Of a DNA stretch of 64,000 bases, positions 34,701 through 46,147 are shown one piece after another. The notes under the pieces were generated by a model. It ran no database searches. It was given only the letters and a program-made list of their open reading frames with translations, and had not been told where the DNA came from. The stretch comes from Lytechinus pictus (Eukaryota > Echinodermata > Echinoidea > Temnopleuroida > Toxopneustidae). The stretch spans positions 38,188,373 through 38,252,372 of the forward strand of contig NC_087251.1 in NCBI RefSeq assembly GCF_037042905.1. The letters run 5' to 3'. Positions within the stretch are counted from its first letter, which is position 1. The number at the start of each line of letters is the position of its first letter. A program made the position numbers and the translations under genes.

Positions 34701-36631
34701 AGAAAATCATGCTCAGTCTAAATTTTAAAAGACGGAATAGATGTAAATTTTAAATGTTAAATCAATATAGAGCACGATCAGTGGCAGATACGGGGGGCAT
34801 TTCCGGCCCGTGCCCCCCCCCCCCCGCTGATGTCGTTCATACACATGTGTGCCCACCCCCCCCCCCCTTTAGAGTCACATTAAACATTTTTTAATGGGAA
34901 TTTGCCGTTCATAAGTATTGACCTTTTTTCCTTTTTTTTTTTGCTTTTCAAATTTTACGTGAGACAAAATGGCCTTCATTTTATAGTGACAACCTTTCTT
35001 CTTCTTTTTTTTTTTTTTTGCTTTTCAAATTTTCCTTGGGAAAATGTGCTCCCTTTTTGGAAAATCCCCGCCCCTGAGCATGAAAAACAAAATTTCAAAA
35101 TATTATTGAGTTAGCATTATGAGGGTTGTCCACCCCCCCCCCCCGGAAATTTTTTTAAAGCTAAAGTGCATGTTCCGTATTTTCCTCTACAGGGAAAAAG
35201 ATGGGCTCGTGTGGTGGAGGTATTAGGAGTCTTATTGGTTCAAGAGTGGTCATATTTTCGGTTTCATTAACGAATTTGTGTTAATGATGAACCATAAACG
35301 AGCAAATTATAGTATGAAATACCATGGTCATTTATTAATCATTGTGAGTGATGACATCATATTCATTTACTGTAGAATGTATCCTATTTTACAACCTGTT
35401 AATTTGCTTCCTCCCCCCTCCCCCCCATGATGCCACGGGTTTTGTGGGCATTTTAGGCTTCTTAACTCTACATTTCACTATCATTCAATTGGATCGCTTA
35501 AAAAAAAAGACGTCATCTTGGTAGTAAGTTTCAAGTTTAAGTTTATTTTCATTGATTTCAAATCTTAACATAAAGGATTACCCCCATAAAAAGGTCTGCA
35601 TGCCCCCTCACCTTTTCTAAGACCGTCCTTGCTAATTTGATTGGGTTCTTGATGTCCCGAACGCACGATACAGCGCCTGATTTTAGGGACTTCCCCTCCA
35701 TCATAATGGCATCCATCTCCAATTCCCCAGCAGCATTCAACTTTGAACCATAGCCTGGACAAAAAAATAATAAAAATAAATAAATAAACCTTTTATTGCT
35801 TGATTTCATGACACATAGTTATGACAGAAATGAAATATTGTAATTAAAATTGGATTGAAGTGATGATGTTTAATAAAATAACAGAATAATTAAGTTCCTG
35901 ATTTAAAGTCGAATTAGTAGATTAAAATCTAAACACCTCTTATAACATGGGAGTTGCTGCTACCCTGTTTGGCGTTCAACATTTTAAGGGATAGAGAGAG
36001 CTTCGTCGATCGAGCGCTGCACAGTTGCTGCCGGGCCCATGATCAATTGGGTGAAAAGAATTTTCAGAGTATTTTTATTTCGAACAATAAAATATGGTAT
36101 TTCTTCTTTTTTTTCATAAGGGACCAAGTCCAAATTAGATTCAGATTTTAATCAATAATATTTCCCATTCTATAAGATTTAGATTTTTGGTATATATTTT
36201 TGGTTTGGTTCCTAATTATACCCCAAGCGCTTGTTTGTCTTTCTTTTCCTCCGTTTCTCTCATCCCCTTTCCCTTTTTCTTTTTTTAGGGGGAAGGCAGC
36301 GATTGAGGGGCAAGTGCCCACGCTGGATGATGTTGATAATGGTGAGTTTTCAAATCTATTTTCTTTTTCTTTAAAAGAAACTTAGAGGGTGTTCCCCTTG
36401 CCACCGCGCTTGGCTCCATCCCTGGGGATACATACCTGCATTGAATTGTGGGTTGTCTTCGAGGCAGCACACGGCTCTTTCTACAGCATCCAAAGCAGTC
36501 CCATCCTGGAGAATCTTGTACCCCTCTCTGGCGGCGTCCTGGATACCTGAATACACGACACCTTCCCTTCCCTCAGCGATGTCTCCTGCACCGCCGTGAA
36601 CAATGATCACGGGGGTGACTTCACTGGCCAT
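31554..36631 (-). CDS. ASRGL1-type isoaspartyl peptidase / L-asparaginase
   Basis: Complete six-exon gene encoding 314 residues (human ASRGL1 has 308). The enzyme is an N-terminal-nucleophile hydrolase that cleaves itself before a threonine, then hydrolyses asparagine and isoaspartyl dipeptides in the cytosol. Exons: 36436-36631, 35612-35754, 34560-34717, 33165-33295, 32743-32853, 31554-31759; all phases join. Visible landmarks are the VHGGAG loop (residues 11-16), [19 protein letters not shown] (63-81), the nucleophile in [10 protein letters not shown] (Thr174), TSTGG (190-194, Thr192), GRVGDSP (201-207, Arg202 and Asp205) and VSTTGIGE (222-229, Thr225). These correspond to human Thr168, Thr186, Arg196, Asp199 and Thr219. 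The usual TTGHGE histidine is isoleucine here. The start is the first ATG upstream of the conserved core. An AG just upstream leaves room for a spliced 5' UTR. Confidence 0.96.
32432..32676. mobile_element. MITE with TA target site in asparaginase intron 5
   Basis: The left end CACCGCAAAAACTCTGGTG and the right end CACCGTTGTTTTGGAGTG are inverted, with TA outside each (32430-32431 and 32677-32678). GTTGATTTA and CCGGGCTGGTG blocks match in inverse. The interior has several CTGGTGTTG/CAACACCA palindromes. Confidence 0.65.
32743..32853 (-). CDS. Asparaginase exon 5 (residues 210-247)
   Basis: Acceptor TTCAAAATCAG, donor GTAAGG. Encodes [19 protein letters not shown] and the following [15 protein letters not shown] helix. 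Confidence 0.95.
33165..33295 (-). CDS. Asparaginase exon 4 with catalytic Thr174
   Basis: Acceptor AATTTCACAG, donor GTGAGT. Encodes [24 protein letters not shown] and GRVGDSPLI. Autoproteolysis is expected between Asp173 and Thr174. Confidence 0.96.
33296..34559. other. Asparaginase intron 3; no internal gene
   Basis: AT-rich intron with a poly-C/(CA)n patch at 34170-34197. No bounded element recognised. Confidence 0.5.
34560..34717 (-). CDS. Asparaginase exon 3 (residues 114-166)
   Basis: Acceptor AAATTTAG, donor GTATGT. Encodes [19 protein letters not shown] and the variable linker before the autocleavage site, ending YLSEVKREE. Confidence 0.93.
34718..35611. other. Asparaginase intron 2 with poly-C hAT-like debris
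   Basis: CAGTGGCAGATACGGGGGGC at 34781 followed by poly-C runs (34815, 34854, 35131) looks like the start of a CAGTGGC-type non-autonomous element. No matching right end was found. Confidence 0.4.
35612..35754 (-). CDS. Asparaginase exon 2 (residues 66-113)
   Basis: Acceptor TTTTTTGTCCAG, donor GTGAGG. Encodes [19 protein letters not shown] and the [12 protein letters not shown] helix. Confidence 0.95.
36436..36631 (-). CDS. Asparaginase exon 1 (residues 1-66)
   Basis: Encodes [16 protein letters not shown] through DNPQFNA and ends with donor GTATGT, splitting a glycine codon. An in-frame extension upstream exists, but the conserved region starts within ten residues of this ATG. Confidence 0.93.
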
Positions 36632-37530
36632 CCCTATACATTTCAAATTAACGGCGAAGATATATATACCGTCAAAAAATTTCAAGAATGGAACTGATAA
36701 CTATAATGTATTGCAATGTATTTTTGAATATTTTAGCGATATATCAAACTCAAATTGATAATTGGAACCTCGCATTCTTCTGTTACCTGGAATGGGGTTA
36801 CTGATTTTTTTCCAGATAATGGGTTATCACAACTCAAGAAAAAGCATATTTTCCGTGAATTTAGGGAGATGCACGCGAAAAAAGTAAATTACCACCACTC
36901 ACGAAAACTGTAATTTCCCCCATAAAAAAAAATAGGCCCCCAAAGGCTTTGCGTACAGATGAAAGGGGGCTTGGGAGGCGCTCCCCCCCAAAAAAAAAAT
37001 CATGACCAATAAAAAAAAAAAAGAAAAGGAAAGGGAGAGGGTGAATTATGATATAATTTTTTTGATATCATGTTAAAATCTATCACAAAATTTGATTTTC
37101 GTAATGTCGAAATTTTCATATTTAAAAAAAATAATAAATTAGGCCTGATACGCCATATCTCACCCTCATAAATTTTGGCTCATTATGGCACTGCTTAAAG
37201 GGGAGTCAAGGGGGCAAAAATAATTATGCAAATTTGACAAGTGATCTTTAAAACGACGTGACGAAGAGCCAACAACGTAACATTATTATTTGAATTTGGA
37301 CGTTTAATGTATGTGCCTGTAGATGAAATTCAAAATAGTATATTTAGGACGAAATTGAACCACCATTCGGTTGGTGATTTTGGATCGTTAATTTCTTTTT
37401 AATTGAATTTCTTGTAAAAAAAAAAGGCAAATGAATGATAAAAAACGGAAATGAATGTTAAATAATTGAAATTGAAGCACGTGTGCAGAAAGATGACAAA
37501 AATCGTTTATACCTGAACACACATTCCCCT
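36632..37530. other. Intergenic 5' flank of the asparaginase gene
   Basis: Contains the probable 5' UTR/promoter of the minus-strand asparaginase gene near 36632-36800, then A-rich repeat debris. No promoter element can be named. Confidence 0.35.
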
Positions 37531-37534
37531 ATAA

Positions 37535-39130
37535 AGAGATGGTCCGGCCGGGCTGAACATATTCATATTTAAATAAATAGAATAACAAATAACAAAGTTA
37601 TTGAATTTTAAAGTTTATCAATATTTTGTGAAAACAGTTATATTCACATCGTCATGAATATTCATTAGGTGCAGGGGCGGATCCAGCCTTCGCCAATATT
37701 TTCAGCCATATTTTCCCTGATCGGCCGCTCGAAGATGATTTTTTGTTTGCTTCTTTGAAGGGGGTATTCCTATAAGTCACTTCTTAGCTTTATTCTATAA
37801 ATCAACATAAATATATAATATCATAATCCTTATTTTATAATGCGAGTGCGAAGCGCGAGCAAATTTTTTTTTTTTTAATTGTATGTATTTTTTCCTAAAA
37901 TTTGAACATTTTGGGCAAAGTTTTTATCCTGAAAAAGATGTGCCTGCAACTAAATAATTACTACAAACGCGAAGCGCGAGCAGAAATTTTTGATACACGT
38001 TTTGAACTGATCGAAAAGGTTGGCCTACCAGTTAAAAACTGCTTGCAGTTAGCTATGAAGACGTTACATATTTCAACAATCAAATAATGCGAGCGCGAAG
38101 CGCGAGCTGAAATATTTTGACATTTCTACATAAAGAATGGAAAATTTTAATCAATTTTTGTAATCATGAACAAGATAACTATATAACTAAACATTTGATG
38201 CGAGCGCGAGCGGAAAAATTCGATATATAATTTTTTATATTGTGATCTGAAATTGGATAACTGAATGAACATGCGCGCGCGTGTTTCAGATTTAGACCTA
38301 GAATCTAGGCATTCTAAATACACTTTTTATCATTAAAATAAAAGCGAGTGCGAAGCGCGAGCTTAAAATATTTAATATTCCGATCTGAAAAGGAGGTCAA
38401 TTTCAGCTTTATATTTCAAGCACTTTGTAGGACATTTATAAGGTGGATATAAATCGCACTTAATAAAGAGCTGATATTTTTCATTATTATTACTTTGAGA
38501 CATTATTATCACCGGGACATCCTTAGGATATGTTATCATATGAGTATGATGACTATCTTCCTATTCCTCTTGCTAAGCGCGAGATTAAACAAAAGGGACA
38601 ATTTAATTATTAAAATGATATCCTATTTATTAATGCATAATGAGGGCGCGGAATCTGATGATATTATGGCCTGAACACTGTACATTTCAAGCATTTTTTG
38701 GTGGGCTGATGATGTCACATCCCCACTTTCACTTTTCTTATGTTATTATAAAATCATAAGTTTCATTTTTCACACATGTGTAAATGATGTGTCTCCATTA
38801 TGATGAAATAAGTTGCGGCAATAAATAACTAATGCACTAAATCAGTTGTCAATCCAGTTGTTTTAGTTCTTAGTAGAAATTTTGTTTGAATAAACCTAAT
38901 TTCATATAATAAAATACAAAAGAACAAGTGGGGATAGGACATCATCAGCACACCTGATGAATATTCATAAAGACATGCCTAGAACTGTTTCACCGGAATA
39001 ATGCATATCTTTAAAATTCAATAACTTCGTTATTTTGTTTTCCGATTTTGATCAATTGTTCAGCATTTTGCTTTGTGAATGTTACTCTATTTATTGAGAT
39101 ATAAATATATCCAGCCTGACCATCATCCCT
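37535..39130. mobile_element. TTAA-type hairpin MITE split by a GC-motif element
   Basis: The left arm AGATGGTCCGGCCGGGCTGAA and the right arm CCAGCCTGACCATCATCCCT before TTAA (39131-39134) are inverted. AACAAAGTTATTGAATTTTAAAG and CATGAATATTCAT match in reverse. It belongs to the same family as 9442-10043. The left TTAA is degenerate. The insertion at about 37672-38704 interrupts it. Confidence 0.65.
37672..38704. mobile_element. GC-motif element, CAGGGGCGGATCCAG start
   Basis: Begins CAGGGGCGGATCCAGCC, followed by about five diverged repeats each ending in a GCGAGCGCGAAGCGCGAGC-type motif. The right terminus is not clear, so it may be truncated. Likely related to the hAT-like elements at 20993 and 55764. 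Confidence 0.5.
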
Positions 39131-41152
39131 TTAATTCAAATGCAATTCGGGTGAAATTGGACGAGAAAACCTAAATTATACACAGTGAGCAAGTGACAAT
39201 ACAAATGAATCCTCAGTACATAAGATAAAATACAGCAAAAACAAAATAATCATGTGTGCATGGTGAACAGAAAAAATGTATAATAAATGAGTAGGCCCTA
39301 TTTTGTGCATTTATATACCGCGTCTTTATAGGCCTACATAGAGAAGTAGTCAGATCTTTCTGTTTTCTATCAATTTATTCATATGACAAGTACCATGTCA
39401 AGATATCAAGATAGAAATGGAGTAAACAGAAGTATAACTCAGAAACGTACATACATTGCCATTTGTCCCCATCAAGTTTTCATATAAGACGTTCATACGT
39501 TTTTTTTTTATTATTATTAAAATATATTCGATCCCAATGTCTCGGGCATGCGAAGATACCCGTGGTCGATTGTATGGGAACAGGGCAGTATGTATTGATG
39601 TAAGATATGCCTACATGAACATGAATGTGCATGCAATAGCACAATAAGCACATATATAGCAGATCGATGACTGTGACATAGAAGCTGTCGTATTTATCGT
39701 TTTGAGTTGAATATATGCCTATATATCTGATGAGAAGGCTATATAATGATACTATAACCACCTACCTGATCTTTGGCTGAAGTGTAGAAATAATTTATTT
39801 CAAAAAGCTGGTTTAAACTGCTTTGAGAATCGAAAAATTAGTCAGAGTTGGATCATCAAAATGAACAAGGAACCAGGTGTTATTTTCACCCGGCATTTTC
39901 AGCATCGGGCAAAGATATAAACATGGTGCACTTGAACCGACCCACTGAACTTGACTTTATTATTGGTAGCACATAAACCGTATATAGGGTATACCGAAAA
40001 AGGTGGTGAGGCTGAGCGTCCCCCCCCCCCCCAGCCGCACCACCCCACCGCCTGAATCGATTTTTTTTTTCTAAATGAAGCTATAAAAATTACATTGCCT
40101 AGAAGATATAAATATATACATAATTAGAAAAGAAATGACTAAATTGAATAATCAAGATACATGGAATGTAAACCAAAAGCAAATTCAGATCGGTGGATTA
40201 GCGGATGCATGAATTGTGCTAATCTTTATTATTAGGCTCCGGCATATTGTGCCAGGTGCCTTGGCCGAGTGGTTCTCCAATGCTGCTTGTATTGACTAAA
40301 TTAAGTGACTGGACATTGAAAGTTTGGGGTTCGATCCGCGGCCACGGCTCCATGCCCGTGAGCAGGGCATTTAATTTAGCAGTGCTCTACTCTTTTATCC
40401 TACATTTAAATGAATTGAAATGCTATATGTATTCTTGATAACCGGGTGTGCACTTGTTTAACAAAATATCTCAACAAAGGTACACAAATGTTACAAAAAA
40501 TGGGCATGTAAGGTTTTTCTTCAGCCGTAAGCTCGATCCTATACGAATAAAACCCGGCTGTATCATGGGGCGCATCTCGCCTATAGTCTACCGATGGTTT
40601 TACTGCATTGCATGAGTGTAATGATGGGAACTTTTCTATGAAATTTAAATCAAATATTTTCTTATACGGTTCCGTATGTAGGCTACTCATTAAGCTTAGG
40701 TATAATCCGATTTCTAAGCCTATACTTTCAAAAATTTGGAGTTAGTAAAAAGTAACTTCCAGTAATCATATCACACATTGCCTAGATATAATTTATATTT
40801 GCCTGAATAAATAAATAAACAAACATAATTGACTGCAATATAGGTCATTCCTACATACCTTATATACCTGTAGGCCCACATCGTATTTTGTTTGGTTGGT
40901 TGTTGTTGTGTTTTGTTTTTTTACAATTTATCCAAATTTGATGAACTGATGACCGGATTATGCCCCCCCCCCTCCCCTCCCCGCCTATAGGCCCATTTAA
41001 TGTAGCGGATTTGATCTGCTGTCGCATTACATCAAATGGATGGACTTTGAGCATATTTCCGTGTTGCAAACAGTCATGGTAAACATATTCTGAAGATAAG
41101 AAGTTCGGTTGACCGTATAGAGCATGTCGGTTTGAAAGATTATTATCAACTT
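39131..41152. other. Intergenic, upstream of the acetyltransferase gene
   Basis: Apart from the tRNA-derived SINE at about 40243-40400 and poly-C tracts at 40020 and 40963, no feature is recognised. The last 200 bases probably hold 5' UTR/promoter of the plus-strand gene. Confidence 0.4.
40243..40400 (+). mobile_element. tRNA-derived SINE fragment
   Basis: GTGCCTTGGCCGAGTGGTT (A-box-like) and GGTTCGATCCGCGGCC (B box) lie about 70 bases apart, followed by ATGCCCGTGAGCAGGGCATTT, which continues past any tRNA 3' end. No acceptor-stem pairing or discriminator is evident, so a SINE fits better than a functional Leu/Ser tRNA gene. Confidence 0.6.
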
Positions 41153-41291
41153 ATGCCGGTAATGGAGAGCCCTGAAATAATTCCCGAGATTCGTTGTGCC
41201 TTCGCTTCCGATGCATCCATTCTTTATGATTTACTGAAGGAATACACCATCGAACAAAAACTTGAAGATGTATTCAAGTATTCAAGAGCGA
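41153..41291 (+). CDS. Acetyltransferase exon 1 (residues 1-47)
   Basis: The ATG at 41153 gives MPVMESPEIIPEIRCAFASD; a second in-frame ATG is at codon 4. The frame upstream has no other ATG near the conserved IR-x-A start. Ends in donor GTAAGT, phase 1. Confidence 0.82.
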
Positions 41292-42374
41292 GTAAGTTTC
41301 ACTTGTGTGTGCATCCGTAGGATCCAAACATTAGAAGGGATAAGTCTGTTTTGGGGTCAAACTCCGTTATACGGCTCGTAAACTGCCAGTGACAATGTAA
41401 TATGCACGTTTATATCTGCGGAATCAAATTTGACACGGAATGGTGCCAATATTGGGACTCAACTCATTTCCGAGTTAAAGTGACTCAAGATTCCGAATAG
41501 TGAATTTCAATCGGAGTGGTTAATCGACTCCCACCATTCCGAGTCAAATTTGACTCCACAGAAATAAGAGTATAAATTATGATCACATTCTTGGTCATGT
41601 TATCGTGTCAAGGCAGGAAGAGATTACCCTAATATGGACCTAGGCCAAAGCCCTAAAAATATATTCTGGGTCAAATCTGACTCTGATTTTGGTTAATGGA
41701 TAACTGTGTTGCCTCCTTCAAGTTATATCCAAAGTTTTATTATTGGTTTTAATCATTTTGGTACTAGCTAGAAAAATGATTTTTTTTTTTCAATAAATTT
41801 TTTTTTATTTAAATGCAGTTAAATTTTTCCGAATTCCGATCGCCTATATTACATACAATCCGGCGTTAGTTTGTTGATAAGAGAGGCGTCATTTTTTCTC
41901 ACTAGAATTACAGGCATAATGAGGGTAATTTCGAGTTAGATTACCAACAGCTCCTGTTTTCTACACTTCTTTCTTCCATTCTTTTTCCTCCTTTCCTTTT
42001 TTATTAGGGAAACAATAAAGGGTTAGCCCGCCCCCTCCCACTGTAGAGCATCTTCTCAAACTATTGAGTATAAGTGATTTGATTCAATCATAATTCATGA
42101 GTTACTAATTACATTATTTTTCTCCCATATAGGTTTTGAAGAACATTTCAACCAAGCATTATTCAAAGCCTTTGTCATCGAGGTTAAAGGTGAAACGGTG
42201 AATCAGAGGAACATCATTGGTTGCATTTTCTTCTCCATCTTTTATGAATATGTTGTAGGTGTAACGGCCTTCCCTCACTGCTGCTATATAAAACCAGATT
42301 TTAGAGGTATGACTTTTAGTAGTAGTTGTAGTATAGTATTAGTATAGTAGCAGCAGCAGCAGCAGCAGCAGCAA

Positions 42375-42407
<33 letters not shown>

Positions 42408-43944
42408 CAGTGGCGTACCGTGGGTCACGGCATTGGGGGGGCACCAGCAAACATTTCGAGTCACTTAGTGAGCGCGCGAAGCGCGCTCTGTTGCCAGGTA
42501 AACTGACATAATAGAGACATTTTACGGACATCCAGTGCCATTAAACGGATATGTATTTCACTGGTTTAGATATAAAGACCAAAAAAGGGACATTATAAGC
42601 AAGTTTTTTGTAGTCATGATACGTACCTGTCTCGCTAAACAAAAATGCGAGCGCGAAGCGCGAGCTGAAAATTTTGTATATACTGACCCCAAACAGGGAC
42701 ATTTTAAGGACTATATTTTAGGAATCCATTAAGAGTATAAATATGTAACCACAGTCATATAATGCTAGTGTCACGCTTTGCTGATTTGGTTAGAATTACA
42801 TCTAAATACACGAAGTCATTGTAAACATGATTAACATACGCATCTCACTAATCAATTATTGCGAGCGCTAGTTGAAAATTTAGGAAATTCAGACCAGCGT
42901 TTTGAGGCCTGTTTGTTGGAATTAATGAAGACCATACGTATTTCGCTAACCAAATGATGCGAGCGCGTAGCGCGAGCTGAAATTTGAGTATATATTGACC
43001 CCAAACATGGATATTTTAAGGACTATTTTTAGGAATACATATCTCACCATAGTCATCTAATGCGAGTGCCAATCGCTTGCTGATTTTGTTAGAATTAAAT
43101 CTAAACACATGAAGCACTTTTTGAAGTCATTGTAATCATGATTATACGCATCTCACTTATCAAATACTGCGAGCGTGAAGCGCGAGCTTAAAATTTAGGA
43201 AAATCAGACCTGAAGAGAAGCATTCTAAGGCTTGTTTGTAAGAATTCACTAAGACCGCATGTATTTCACTAACCAAATGATGCGAGCGCGGAGCGCGAGC
43301 TGAAAATTTTGGTATTCAGATCAGAAAAAAATTTAAGGACTGAATTTAGGAATTCATGAAGAGCAGACATCTCACCAATCCACTAATGCGAACGTAAGCA
43401 CGGACAGGAAATGTTTTATACTAAGACCTTAAAATGGTGCAATCACTTTAAGTAGTTATGAAGAAGAAACATACAGCTGTATGTCATTACAAAAAAAAAC
43501 AATACATCGAATTGCTAGGAAATATATTTGGTGTATATTGACTTGAAAACGGGAGGTTTTAGTACAACTGAATTATATATCTCGTTAAACAGTCTATGCG
43601 AGCACCAGAAAAAATGAAGACATAGGACCTCAGCAAACTAATGTTTCATATAGTATGAAAAAAATGTTTCTTGTGTAATATAACATAACATGTAATATAA
43701 CATAACATAATATAGTATAGCATTATAATGGACAATAATTTCTCCTTTCCCACTACGTTTCTCTTCCTTTCTCCCTCTTTTTCTCCTTTTCCGTTTTTTT
43801 TTTTTTTTTTTTGGCCAGCCGATTGGGGGGGCACGTGCCCCCCCATGCCCCCCCGTAGTTACGCCACTGAGTAGTAGTATATAGTAATATAGTAGTAGTA
43901 TAGTAGAAGTAGTATAGTTGTATAGAAGTATTTTAATAATAGTA

Positions 43945-44015
<71 letters not shown>

Positions 44016-44098
44016 TAGTAGTAGTATATAGTAATATAGTAGTATAGTATAGTAGAAGTAGTATAGTTGTATAGAAGTATTTTAATAATAGTATAGTA

Positions 44099-44136
<38 letters not shown>

Positions 44137-44208
44137 TATAGTAATATAGTATTATAGTATAGTAGAAGTAGTATAGTTGTATAGAAGTATTTTAATAATA
44201 GTATAGTA

Positions 44209-44243
<35 letters not shown>

Positions 44244-44315
44244 TATAGTAATATAGTAGTATAGTATAGTAGAAGTAGTATAGTTGTATAGAAGTATTTT
44301 AATAATAGTATAGTA

Positions 44316-44412
<97 letters not shown>

Positions 44413-46101
44413 GGTGGTGGTGGTGGTGGTGGTGGTGGTAGCATAGTAACAGCAGCATGCAGGAGTGATGGCGGTGGTGGAAGGATGAGGAGGAGGAGAA
44501 GAAGAAGAAGAAGAATTTTAAGAAGAAGGAGAGGAAGAGGAAGAGGAGGAGAAGGAGAAGAAGAAGAAGAAGAGTTAAGGAGGAGGAAGAGGTGGATCGA
44601 GCAGAGGGGACATAGAAAAATAAAATATTTTCCTATTACCTTCCTCTCCCATTATGATGATCCATCCAGCTTGTTTTATCTTTTGTATCTCTATATAATA
44701 CTCTCTCTCTTTTTTTTTTGCAGATCTTGGAATCGAGCAAAAGTTGATTCAGCATGCTAAGAAGGTTTGATTTAGTTCAAGCAGCGATCACTATCGGTAT
44801 TGATTTTGTACCCGAATGAGTGATTGTCATTTTTTTGTATTGATTTGAAAAAAAATATGCTAAAATAGTCCGCCAATAACGATTTTCTAAATGTCGAAAC
44901 GGCGTTTTCATGGTATTTTTCTTATCATAAAAAAGAAATGAAATGGAACAAGAGATACAAGCATGTTGCTTTCAGTTGACAGTAGGAAACGCTGACGTGC
45001 AATGCACAGGCCTATTCAATTCAATTCAAATAAAACATTTATTTTCTTCCATTTCATCACACATTTTTCTTGTAAACATAAGTTCATAATTGAACTTATA
45101 TTTGTTTGATGATTTGAGGTACTATAGGCCTTTCTTCAAATTATTTCTTGTTTTAATGAATATAGAGATCAATAAACAGGTAAATATTAATTAGACCTGA
45201 CCAATTACGTTCTCCAAACGGAAGATATTGATCATCATGGTATAGTAATATAATCCGTTGTCACACCAACGAGCAAACGAGAATTGCGATAATTTGACTG
45301 CATGCTATACCTGCATAGTCTTCTAATTTTGTTCTCGTAAAAGATATCTGGAGATGCAAATATCGACAAAATGTTGACTCTTTTGACACCATTGGATGCC
45401 AAATACGGAAGAGCTTTGATGAATGAAGGTATCATTAACCTGTCCAGGAGCATTGAGATCGAGGTTTGGATTATGACAAATCAGACTTCAACAAATACTC
45501 TAACGGTAACTATGCCGACAATGAGGTTATCTATACAGTGAAGCAATTTTAAATCATCTGTGTTTTTTTTATTCACTACTTTCAGTGATCAATTAGTTTT
45601 CAGTTAGCTTCCACTGAATATCTGAATATACTTCATCCATCAGTTAAACTAAGAAATATTAATTCACCCTGTTCGTATATTTCTTGCATATTATCTGAGC
45701 AAATTCTGTCACATTTTCAATAAATTTATTAATCTAAACCAAATTTCACATTGAGAAACCTTTGTTAAAATTTTTTGATTTATTGTTTCAATTTTATTTC
45801 TAGTATGATGATTACATTATCCGTGATGGCACTGAAGAAGATCTAAGCAAGGTATACGATCTCCTAGAAGAGTTGGTAGAAATTGAGGATATTACCGCGG
45901 ACTTTGTGGTCAATAAAGATGGTAGGAAATATTTTCTCATTTGGCCAAGGAAGCCACGAAATAGGAAATGAAAGGCCAAGATAACAGGATTAACGATGAA
46001 AGTGTGTGGGTGACAAAAATAATGTCGATTTAATGATGATTTCGGTGGTGGTAGCAGTAGTGGTAACGATGATGATGATGGTAGGGACGATGATGATGAT
46101 A

Positions 46102-46147
<46 letters not shown>

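Noticed and set aside
40247..40345. Functional tRNA gene (Leu/Ser-like A and B boxes)
   Set aside because: No convincing acceptor-stem pairing or 3' end, and the sequence continues as a SINE body.
44082..44458. Open frames encoding poly-Leu, poly-Tyr and poly-His
   Set aside because: Translation of the (TAG)n/(TGG)n microsatellite inside an intron.
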